DNA of 13,176 nucleotides, from positions 1 to 13,176 of the forward strand of contig CAKOKQ010000024.1 of NCBI GenBank assembly GCA_934095825.1. Reading direction: 5' to 3'. Numbering within the stretch: position 1 is the stretch's first letter; every line of letters begins with the position of its first letter. The translations under genes and the position numbers were made by a program. This DNA is from an uncultured Bacilli bacterium (GTDB taxonomy: Bacteria > Bacillota_I > Bacilli_A > RF39 > UBA660). Below the pieces are notes generated by a model, which did no database searches, was not told the DNA's origin, and saw only the letters and a list, made by a program, of their open reading frames with translations. This document shows, piece after piece, positions 7,268-13,176 of the stretch.

Positions 7268-8379
7268 AATTAAAAAAGAGTACTGTAATAGGAGGAATAA
7301 TATTTTTAAGTATTATTCTTCTTGGGACTTGTATTTATATTGCCTCTAAAGTAATGACGCCAAGTATAAAATATAACTATTATATAAATGGTATTCCCAG
7401 TGATATGGTAGGTACTAACTTAAGTAATTATGAATGTAACGATGATGTAGAGATAACTTTTGATACTAAATATAGGGCTGTAAAACACTCAAACTTAAAG
7501 AAAAAAACTAAATGTAATCTTTATTTTCAAGAAACAATAGGTAGTTATATTTATAATTATATATATGCTCATGAAAAAGATGATAGTATTTATACCGATA
7601 TTAATGATGTAGTTGGTTTTACCAATAATTCTAATAACTATGTATATTTTAATTGTGATGATTATACTAAGACTGATACCTGTGAATTATGGCGGATTAT
7701 TGAGATTAAGAAAGTTTTAGATGATGGGAATTACATTTATCAAACTAAGTTAATAAGAAATGATAAGTTAACTGTTAATAATATAGATAAATTTAGTTGG
7801 AATGATAAGGGAGAGATAACGGAATTTAATACGACTAAAATAGGTAAGTTACTTAATGATGCCTATTATAATGGTAGAAGTAATTATGAATATGTAGAAG
7901 ATGGTAATGTTAAATTATTAGATTTTACTAAAGTTGGTTTAAAAAACCTAACTACAAGAAGGATGTTACTTGATAAAGCTTTTAGAATGGAAAATGATTT
8001 TAATGTCTATATTACTGCTGATAGTTGGTATAAAAATGAAGCTTATGGTAGTAGTATTGATACTTTAGTAGGACTTCCTTCAATAAGTGATTATGTGTTA
8101 ACTAAGATGAATAAATGTAGAGATATGTCTGTTTCTGACTATAAATTTTGTGAAGAAAAATCTTACCTGGATAATGATAATATTTGGTTTTTAAATTATT
8201 ATAGTGAAAATAATAATACTTATCCTTTTCATTTAGAAAATAGTAATATTAGTTCATTAAGTCCTACTTTTAAATATAGTATATATCCAACAATTTATTT
8301 AAATCAAAAAGTTTTATATAATGGTGGTAATGGTAGTAGTAAAACACCTTATCTTTTAAAGTTAGAAGAAAGCAATTAG
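7252..8379 (+). CDS. Single-pass surface protein with DUF6273-like C-terminal region
   Basis: A 375-residue protein with a short basic N-terminus (MESKIKLKKS), one membrane helix at about 12-32 and a large outside part. Features resemble a widespread group of Firmicutes surface proteins: NNSNNYVYFNCDD...CELWRIIEI, then KLIRND, FSWND, KIGKLLNDAYY, and the ending YSIYPTIYLNQKVLYNGG-NGSSKTPYLLK, like the usual RPVVYLKSDVKI..GDGSS.NPY end. I associate that group with DUF6273, from memory. The cysteines come in close pairs and could be disulfide bonded. It is co-translated with the giant prepilin-type protein before it (16-nt overlap), so the two probably act together at the surface; function is unknown. 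Its stop codon lies in the loop of the terminator. Confidence 0.75.
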   Translation: MESKIKLKKSTVIGGIIFLSIILLGTCIYIASKVMTPSIKYNYYINGIPSDMVGTNLSNYECNDDVEITFDTKYRAVKHSNLKKKTKCNLYFQETIGSYIYNYIYAHEKDDSIYTDINDVVGFTNNSNNYVYFNCDDYTKTDTCELWRIIEIKKVLDDGNYIYQTKLIRNDKLTVNNIDKFSWNDKGEITEFNTTKIGKLLNDAYYNGRSNYEYVEDGNVKLLDFTKVGLKNLTTRRMLLDKAFRMENDFNVYITADSWYKNEAYGSSIDTLVGLPSISDYVLTKMNKCRDMSVSDYKFCEEKSYLDNDNIWFLNYYSENNNTYPFHLENSNISSLSPTFKYSIYPTIYLNQKVLYNGGNGSSKTPYLLKLEESN

Positions 8380-8396
8380 AATAGCTTTCTTCTTTT
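8364..8396 (+). terminator. Terminator of the prepilin-type/surface-protein pair
   Basis: AGAAGAAAGC (8364-8373) and GCTTTCTTCT (8384-8393) form a perfect 10-bp stem around a ten-base loop that contains the TAG stop codon of the preceding gene. The U tail is short (TTTT, 8393-8396), so termination may be partial. Confidence 0.7.
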
Positions 8397-8461
8397 AGAA
8401 AGAAATATATGATGGTAAAATAACAGCTTCTTCTTGTGCCTCGTTTTTTAAAAACGCTGTT

Positions 8462-8698
8462 ATGTCTATTTTATTTTTTAACCAACGATTTTTAGAAGGA
8501 AAAACTAAAGGTCAATCTCTTCTTTTGACCCTAAGTAAGATGTTAGGTACTCTTTTTATGGTAATAGCCAAGAGCGTATTTTTACATATTAATGCTTTTA
8601 TTTTAGCCATTGGTATTATTTGCTATACCTTTGATGTTCTTTATGTTTTATGTTTTTTAAAAAAGAATAGTAATAAGGTAAATTTACTTAGGGGTTGA
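8462..8698 (+). CDS. Small membrane ORF, possibly a degenerate RDD-type protein
   Basis: 78 residues with one or two hydrophobic segments (TLFMVIAKSVFLHINAFILAIGIICYTFDVLYVLCF) and a basic end (LKKNSNKVNLLRG). The ATG at 8462 has no ribosome binding site, and the same frame is open upstream to 8399 without any start codon, which suggests a missing 5' part. FLEGKTKGQSLL faintly recalls the GQTLGKKL motif of RDD-family membrane proteins, and the ending recalls their FKKDGRGLHDLIAGT segment. This resemblance is weak. It may be a truncated RDD pseudogene, a real small protein, or non-coding. It sits between two hairpin terminators. Confidence 0.35.
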   Translation: MSILFFNQRFLEGKTKGQSLLLTLSKMLGTLFMVIAKSVFLHINAFILAIGIICYTFDVLYVLCFLKKNSNKVNLLRG

Positions 8699-8702
8699 AT
8701 AG

Positions 8703-8741
8703 AAATAAAAATTAAAAGGACTTTTCTTTTAATTTTTATTT
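8703..8741. terminator. Perfect 16-bp hairpin ahead of the Cys-rich gene
   Basis: Arms 8703-8718 and 8726-8741 are perfect complements around loop GACTTTT. The stem is nearly all A/T and its 3' arm is T-rich (TTTTAATTTTTATTT), so it can act as a terminator for transcripts coming from 5', and symmetrically for the other strand. It ends exactly where the extended -10 box begins. Confidence 0.65.
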
Positions 8742-8749
8742 GGTATAAT
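8742..8749 (+). promoter_or_regulatory. Extended -10 promoter for the downstream operon
   Basis: TGGTATAAT (8741-8749) is a textbook extended -10 (TGnTATAAT). The -35 region 16-17 bases upstream (around 8721-8727, CTTTTCT) is poor and lies in the hairpin loop and 3' arm. Transcription would begin near 8756, next to the ribosome site GAGG (8756-8759), giving a very short leader. Confidence 0.6.
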
Positions 8750-8767
8750 GGATTTGAGGTAGTTAGT

Positions 8768-9322
8768 ATGGAAACGATTAATTTAAGTTTAAATGACTAT
8801 AAAAAGATGAAGAAAATCATTAAAAATGATAGAAAAGATTATAAGTATACAGTAGATATTTTAGATAAAGATTATCCTTATAATACTAAAGAGTTTTGGA
8901 TGCTTAAAATGGTTAAAGCTCTAAATTATAAGGATTTAAGTGATAGATATAATTATATCTATGATGAGATGTGTACTATTTTAGATAATATTAGTCATAA
9001 AGTATGTGATTTTAAATGTGATAAATGTTATGGTAATAGAAGTGGTAAATGTTTTGCTACTATTAATGGGTGCTGCTATTTTCATAAGAAACCTTGTCCC
9101 TTTTTAGTTAAAGGGGTATGTCAACATAGAAGTATTAGTTGTAAGATATTCTTATGTAGTCCAATAGAAAAAAAGTATAAGTTTAAATCAAAAGTAGATA
9201 CTTATCCTTTGTTAAATTATTTCTTTAATAGAAAACAAAAAGACATAATTCATTATAGTTATAGACAAACTATAGATGAGGTTGTACCAAAGTTAGTAGA
9301 ATATGCTACCAAATTAAAATGA
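8768..9322 (+). CDS. Cys-rich putative metal-binding protein, unrecognised
   Basis: 184 residues, no signal peptide or membrane helix, so probably cytoplasmic. The N-terminal 75 residues are charged and helical. The core (80-130) holds ten cysteines: C80-x3-C84-x2-C87, C95, C102-C103, C110, C118, C125 and C130, plus His106 and His120. The stretch CPFLVKGVCQHRSISCKIFLC has the spacing style of YkgJ-type cysteine clusters (CPFL..xxC...R...CR.F.C), which bind zinc or an Fe-S cluster. A metal-binding role is therefore inferred, not a precise family. The C-terminus (YSYRQTIDEVVPKLVEYATK) is helical. GAGG lies eight bases before the start. It is the first gene after the extended -10 promoter and 25 bases before the coiled-coil gene, suggesting an operon. 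Confidence 0.7.
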   Translation: METINLSLNDYKKMKKIIKNDRKDYKYTVDILDKDYPYNTKEFWMLKMVKALNYKDLSDRYNYIYDEMCTILDNISHKVCDFKCDKCYGNRSGKCFATINGCCYFHKKPCPFLVKGVCQHRSISCKIFLCSPIEKKYKFKSKVDTYPLLNYFFNRKQKDIIHYSYRQTIDEVVPKLVEYATKLK

Positions 9323-9347
9323 TTAAAAGATAAAAAGGAGTTACTAT

Positions 9348-10565
9348 ATGAATGATGATAGAATTAGTAAACATACAGAGTTTAAGGATAGCCTTAAGGC
9401 TTATAGCAATTATTTAAGTAAATTAAATATGGAAGCTAAAAAGAAATTAGATAATCTTAATAATAAAAGCCTTTGGGAAAAAATTATTTCTTTGGGATTT
9501 TTAGATAAAAAAAATTTAAAAGCCAAAATTAAGGAAAGAGAAAAAAACTTAAAAGTAACTGCTGAGATTTTGGAGTTAGACCGTCCTGCCCATGGAAGTG
9601 TAGATACGATAGCTTATGAAAATGAGGCTGTTATTGCCGCTTTGAATGCCTTACCGGTTTTAGATGAAATGGCCGAAAAAAAGATTAGTGCATCTTTCGT
9701 TAATGAAGAAAGTAAAAAATTTGCTGAAGAAAAAAAATCTATTGAAAAGGATCGAAAAAGCGAAAGAGAATTGGTGGCTAGTATTACTCCTAATTCGGGA
9801 TTTGTTAAAATTGGCGATAATGAATATAAAAGATTGGCTGAGTTATTTGAAGAATCATTAGGAGATTTATCCGTATTTGATTTAAAAATTAATACTAATC
9901 ATCAAAATATGGATACTAAATTTGCCGAGAGTTTAATTGCTAAGGAAATATCTTTACTTGACGATTATAAAAAATATGTTTTGGCAGGCAAAATGGCTGA
10001 GTTAGAAAGTTTACCAGTAAAAACAGTTGATAGAGTAAAAGATATCCTTGCTTTGCACGCTAAAAATAAGTTTTGTTTAGACAAATTAAAAATATTACTA
10101 GGCATCATGCCCAAGGAAAATAAAGAAACTTGTAAATTAATTACGGAAAACATTGCTCATTATCAAGAAAAAGTGGACAGAGTTGAAAAAAAACTTAATA
10201 TTGATTTTAATAAGCTAGCCGTTATTATTGAAAAAATCGAAGCCGAAGAACGAAGAAAAAGGGAAGAAGAAGAAAGAAAAAATCATAAAAATTATTCGCC
10301 AGCGCAACAAAAAGAAGTGGCTAAAAAACTGACTTACTTAATTTATTCGAAGATTGATTGTCTAAATAAAGGCGAAGATACTTTTTTAGTAGATGAAAAA
10401 ATTACCGAATTATTAGAAAGTGATATTGGTAAATCTTTGGATGCCAATGAAATTTTTAAGGCCCGAAAAGAGGCAACCGAAAAGTATAAACTTCTTGAAA
10501 AAGTACCAGTTGATGACGAAGTCTTTAGGGCTAGTTTAGAAACTAAAACTGGTAAGAAGATGTAA
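9348..10565 (+). CDS. Cytoplasmic coiled-coil protein of unknown function
   Basis: 405 residues, highly charged, without signal peptide or membrane segment. I recognise no family. Lys/Glu-rich helices dominate: about 25-75 (KKLDNLNNKSLWEKI...KAKIKEREKNLK), about 105-140 (EMAEKKISASF...EEKKSIEKDRKSERE) and 280-318, which includes the very charged EAEERRKREEEERKNHKN. The C-terminal part (320-400) may be a separate helical domain. AAGGAG seven bases before the ATG supports the start. It follows the Cys-rich gene by 25 bases and precedes the DUF4358-like gene by 30, with no terminator between, so the three are probably co-transcribed. A scaffold or regulatory role is possible but not shown. Confidence 0.75.
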   Translation: MNDDRISKHTEFKDSLKAYSNYLSKLNMEAKKKLDNLNNKSLWEKIISLGFLDKKNLKAKIKEREKNLKVTAEILELDRPAHGSVDTIAYENEAVIAALNALPVLDEMAEKKISASFVNEESKKFAEEKKSIEKDRKSERELVASITPNSGFVKIGDNEYKRLAELFEESLGDLSVFDLKINTNHQNMDTKFAESLIAKEISLLDDYKKYVLAGKMAELESLPVKTVDRVKDILALHAKNKFCLDKLKILLGIMPKENKETCKLITENIAHYQEKVDRVEKKLNIDFNKLAVIIEKIEAEERRKREEEERKNHKNYSPAQQKEVAKKLTYLIYSKIDCLNKGEDTFLVDEKITELLESDIGKSLDANEIFKARKEATEKYKLLEKVPVDDEVFRASLETKTGKKM

Positions 10566-10595
10566 TAAAAATAAATAAAAAAAAGAGGAAAAATT

Positions 10596-11195
10596 ATGAA
10601 AAAGACGGAAAATAAGAAAAATATTATTATAGGATGCCTGATTGGAGGCTTAGTTGTTTTAGCGGGAGTTATATTTGCAATTACTAGTAATAAAGAAAGT
10701 AAAACTAACGAAACTCTCCAAACCACAGGGGATATTAAAAAAATGCTAAAAACTATTTATAAAAATTTAGCTAATGAATTACCAGAACTTACTACGGAAG
10801 AAATAAATTTAAAAGAAAGTGAACTAGTAGAATCTTTAACTGGGTTAAAAAGTACGGATGATATTAATACCTTGGTAGTATCCGAACCGGTAATGGGTTC
10901 CCAAGCCCTAGAAGTTGCTGTAATTAAAACGAAAGAAAAAAACGATATTACTAGTATGATGCAAAATATTAAAGATAATGTTGATATGAGTAGATGGATC
11001 TGTGTTTCGGCAGAAAAACTTTATGTTGTAAGTAGTGGCGATGTTATATTTATGGTTATGGCTGATAGTGATTGGGCTAAGAGTATTTATGATGAATTTG
11101 TAAAATATATGGATAATAAAGTTGGAGAAACTCTAGAAAAGGGTGCGACTTTGGAAGAATTGCCTGATGAATATAATGGAGCAGTAGCAGAATAG
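10596..11195 (+). CDS. DUF4358-like membrane-anchored protein
   Basis: 199 residues: basic start (MKKTENKKN), one membrane helix at about 9-30 (IIIGCLIGGLVVLAGVIFAI), a Ser/Thr/Asn/Lys linker, then a folded outside domain. ALEVAVIKTKEKNDITSMMQNI, with SAEKLYVVSSGDVIFMVMADS later, fits the DUF4358 pattern as I remember it (EIAvfKvkd..., ...Nvvvk..gkYVllvis). A Cys within the helix (IIGCL) does not form a convincing lipobox. From memory, DUF4358 proteins often sit beside MBOAT and DHHW genes, as here, so a supporting role in surface polymer O-acylation is inferred. GAGG precedes the start by seven bases. A terminator overlaps its stop codon, separating it partly from the acyltransferase. Confidence 0.65.
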   Translation: MKKTENKKNIIIGCLIGGLVVLAGVIFAITSNKESKTNETLQTTGDIKKMLKTIYKNLANELPELTTEEINLKESELVESLTGLKSTDDINTLVVSEPVMGSQALEVAVIKTKEKNDITSMMQNIKDNVDMSRWICVSAEKLYVVSSGDVIFMVMADSDWAKSIYDEFVKYMDNKVGETLEKGATLEELPDEYNGAVAE

Positions 11196-11219
11196 GCTTT
11201 CTTGATGAAGGCCTTTTTT
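11194..11219 (+). terminator. Terminator between the DUF4358-like and MBOAT genes
   Basis: AGGCTTTC (11194-11201), loop TTGAT, GAAGGCCT (11207-11214) give an 8-bp stem with one G-U pair, then six T (11214-11219). It begins inside the TAG stop of the preceding gene and ends only 20 bases before the next start, with no room for a promoter between. Confidence 0.8.
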
Positions 11220-11239
11220 CTAAATAAGAAGGTGATATT

Positions 11240-12631
11240 ATGCTATTTACAAGTATTAGTTTTTTATATTATTTTTTACCAATAGTATTATTAGGATATT
11301 TTATAGTACCCAATAAAATAAAGAATTATTGGTTATTAATTAGTTCATTAATATTTTATTTATATGGGGATAGTAAATATTCATTATTAATGATTAGTGA
11401 AATATTTATTTGTTATATCGGGGGCTTAGTATTAGAAAAACATAAGAATAAGTATTTATTAGCATTATTTTTAGTTATTCATTTAGGACTATTAGGTTAT
11501 TTTAAATATATTGACTTTTTAATTAGGAGTATTAATAATATATTTAATAGTAATCTTAAGTTATTAAATGTATTGTTACCTATTGGGATATCTTTTTATA
11601 CTTTTCAAATAATTAGTTATTTAATTGATGTTTATCGGGGAAAAATAAAAGCCCAAGATAACTTTTTTAACTTAGCCACTTATGTTTCTTTATTTCCCCA
11701 GTTAATTGCGGGTCCAATCGTAAGATATGAAGATATTAATGATAATTTAGAAAAAAAAGATATTAGTTTAGAAAATGCTGCTGTGGGTATTAAAAGATTT
11801 ACCATTGGTTTAGGAAAAAAAGTTTTAATTGCTAATGTCTTAGGAAGTTTTTGTACTAGTTATTTAAATAGTCCTGATAAAAGTGTGGTCTTTAGTTTCT
11901 TTTATATGCTTTGTTATACCATGCAAGTATTCTTTGATTTTGCTGGTTATAGTGATATGGCTATCGGTTTAGGGAAAATATTAGGTTTTAACTTCTTAGA
12001 AAACTTTAATTATCCCTTTATTTCCAAAAGCATTACCGAATTTTGGCAAAGATGGCATATTAGTCTTGGTTCTTGGTTTCGAGATTATGTTTATATCCCC
12101 TTAGGAGGTAGTAGAGTAAACAAATACAAATTAATAAGAAATATCCTAGTTGTTTGGACTTTAACCGGCCTATGGCATGGAGCTGCTTGGAATTTTATGA
12201 TTTGGGGCCTTTATTTTGGTATTATTTTATTAATTGAAAAACTAGTTTTAAAAAAATATTTAGATAAGATGCCTAATATTTTAAAACATCTTTATGTTTT
12301 ATTAATCGTCGGTTTAAGTTTTGTTATCTTTGGGGCAGATAATATGACTAGAGCATTTGATATTCTAAAGAATATAGTGGGATTAAATGGTTTACCATTT
12401 TATAATAAAATAACTGGATATTATTTAAGAAACTATATAATAATTATTATATTAGGTATTTTATTTAGTACGCCAATTATAAAAAATATTATAGAAAGAT
12501 TAAAAAAGAAAGATAGTATTAAAAAAATTATTAATTTAGGAGAAATAGTCTTAATATTAATTATTTTCTTATTAGTGACATCTAGTTTAATTGATAATTC
12601 TTATAATCCTTTTCTTTATTTTCGCTTTTGA
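11240..12631 (+). CDS. MBOAT family O-acyltransferase (AlgI/DltB-like)
   Basis: A 463-residue polytopic membrane enzyme of the membrane-bound O-acyltransferase family, the usual AlgI/PatA length. Family landmarks: LLPIGISFYTFQIISYLIDV, PQLIAGPIVRYEDI, FFDFAGYSDMAIG, then TEFWQRWHISLGSWFRDYVY with His273, and LTGLWHGAAWN with the invariant catalytic His313. It is expected to pass an acyl (commonly acetyl) group across the membrane to a partner that modifies an extracellular polymer. The polymer is not identified; peptidoglycan, teichoic acid or an exopolysaccharide are possible. The ribosome site AAGGTGAT (11229-11236) matches the 16S tail well. The DHHW-type gene begins eight bases after its stop, the usual partner arrangement. 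It is AlgI-like rather than a dlt operon member, since no dltA, dltC or dltD genes are seen. Confidence 0.95.
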   Translation: MLFTSISFLYYFLPIVLLGYFIVPNKIKNYWLLISSLIFYLYGDSKYSLLMISEIFICYIGGLVLEKHKNKYLLALFLVIHLGLLGYFKYIDFLIRSINNIFNSNLKLLNVLLPIGISFYTFQIISYLIDVYRGKIKAQDNFFNLATYVSLFPQLIAGPIVRYEDINDNLEKKDISLENAAVGIKRFTIGLGKKVLIANVLGSFCTSYLNSPDKSVVFSFFYMLCYTMQVFFDFAGYSDMAIGLGKILGFNFLENFNYPFISKSITEFWQRWHISLGSWFRDYVYIPLGGSRVNKYKLIRNILVVWTLTGLWHGAAWNFMIWGLYFGIILLIEKLVLKKYLDKMPNILKHLYVLLIVGLSFVIFGADNMTRAFDILKNIVGLNGLPFYNKITGYYLRNYIIIIILGILFSTPIIKNIIERLKKKDSIKKIINLGEIVLILIIFLLVTSSLIDNSYNPFLYFRF

Positions 12632-12639
12632 GGTTAATT

Positions 12640-13176
12640 ATGCAAGATAATATAAAAAACAAAGTAGTAGTTATTTTATTTGGACTTATTATTTATGGTT
12701 TCTTTTTTCTAAACTTAGTAGCACCCGATAAGAAATCATCAGTTTCCGAAAGAAGAAAATTAGAACAATTTCCAAAGGTATCTTTAAAAACGATTATTAA
12801 TGGGGATTTCTTTAAGAAATTTGATAATTATAGTATGGATCAGTTTTATCAAAGAGAAAAGTTTAGAAGATTAAAGATTAAAACGGATATGTTAGTATTA
12901 GGTAATTATAATAATATGCAAATAGATAAAGATTATATTTATGAAGCCTTATATCCTCTTAATGAAAATTCCGTTAATAACTTAGTTAGTAAAATTAATA
13001 ATATAATAGATTCGTATCTTGATGATACTAATAAAGTATATTATTCTTTAATTCCTGATAAAGGGTATTATATTAATAATTCTTTAAAATTAGATTATCC
13101 TAAGTTAGTTTCTTTATATAAGAGTGTTAAAGGTAATTATATAGATTTATTTAATATATTAAGTTTAGATGATTAT
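12640..13176 (+). CDS. DHHW/AlgX-like acyltransferase partner (partial, cut by window end)
   Basis: The first 179 codons of a gene running off the 3' edge. A membrane anchor at about 8-29 (VVVILFGLIIYGFFFLNLVA) is followed by SERRKLEQFPKVSLKTIING, FFKKFDNYSMDQFYQREKFR, later YYSLIPDKGYY and YIDLFNILSLDDY. This is the recognisable opening of DHHW-family proteins (the SGNH-like AlgJ/AlgX group). The characteristic (Y)xTDTHW/DHHW catalytic segment would lie just past the window end, so catalytic residues cannot be checked. It starts eight bases after the MBOAT stop, with TGAGGT as ribosome site overlapping that stop. Expected role: transfer of the acyl group delivered by the MBOAT protein onto a surface polymer. 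Confidence 0.85.
   Translation, partial: MQDNIKNKVVVILFGLIIYGFFFLNLVAPDKKSSVSERRKLEQFPKVSLKTIINGDFFKKFDNYSMDQFYQREKFRRLKIKTDMLVLGNYNNMQIDKDYIYEALYPLNENSVNNLVSKINNIIDSYLDDTNKVYYSLIPDKGYYINNSLKLDYPKLVSLYKSVKGNYIDLFNILSLDDY

Noticed and set aside
9664..9861. 65-codon plus-strand frame
   Set aside because: Shadow inside the coiled-coil gene, Lys/Leu-rich as expected from a shifted frame.
9965..10153. 62-codon minus-strand frame
   Set aside because: Antisense to the coiled-coil gene with no supporting signals.
10343..10726. 127-codon minus-strand frame spanning the end of the coiled-coil gene and the start of the DUF4358-like gene
   Set aside because: It opposes two well-supported genes, has no clear ribosome site, and its hydrophobic run comes from complementing A-rich sequence.

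Overview
The window is strongly AT-rich and reads with the standard bacterial code. Tryptophans are TGG, and TGA closes several genes (at 1960, 8696, 9320 and 12629), so it is not a UGA-Trp mollicute. Strong AAGGAG-type ribosome sites, a spoVS gene, MreC/MreD-like proteins, U-tailed hairpin terminators and a type of membrane-anchored surface protein common in uncultured gut Firmicutes suggest a low-GC Bacillota, perhaps an RF39-like or other uncultured gut Bacilli lineage. That placement is inference; no marker gene here proves it.

Region 1 (1-2350): a secreted or anchored surface protein fuses a TasA/SipW-type N-terminal domain to a phage-type C-terminal domain. Its last 23 codons appear to have been cut off by a one-base frameshift. 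After a terminator comes a divergent, short mreC-mreD pair for cell shape, joined by an ATGA overlap. Region 2 (2300-3080): a monocistronic Bax inhibitor-1 (YetJ-type) membrane protein with its own promoter and terminator. Region 3 (3080-3740): a gap holding the C-terminal remnant of an Rpn/PD-(D/E)XK nuclease-transposase, then spoVS on the minus strand with a long terminator hairpin.

Region 4 (3851-8396): a two-gene surface module. The first gene encodes an 1138-residue protein with a prepilin leader, tandem Ig-like repeats carrying paired cysteines, and a Cys-rich tail. The second overlaps it by 16 nt and encodes a single-pass surface protein with a DUF6273-like C-terminal part. No pilus assembly genes lie in the window. 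A small, possibly degenerate membrane ORF follows.

Region 5 (8700-13176): behind a hairpin fused to an extended -10 promoter run an unrecognised Cys-rich protein, an unrecognised coiled-coil protein, a DUF4358-like membrane-anchored protein, an MBOAT O-acyltransferase and the start of a DHHW/AlgX-like partner, cut by the window edge. The last two genes, and probably the DUF4358-like one, look like a cell-surface polymer O-acylation system. All genes except spoVS are on the plus strand.
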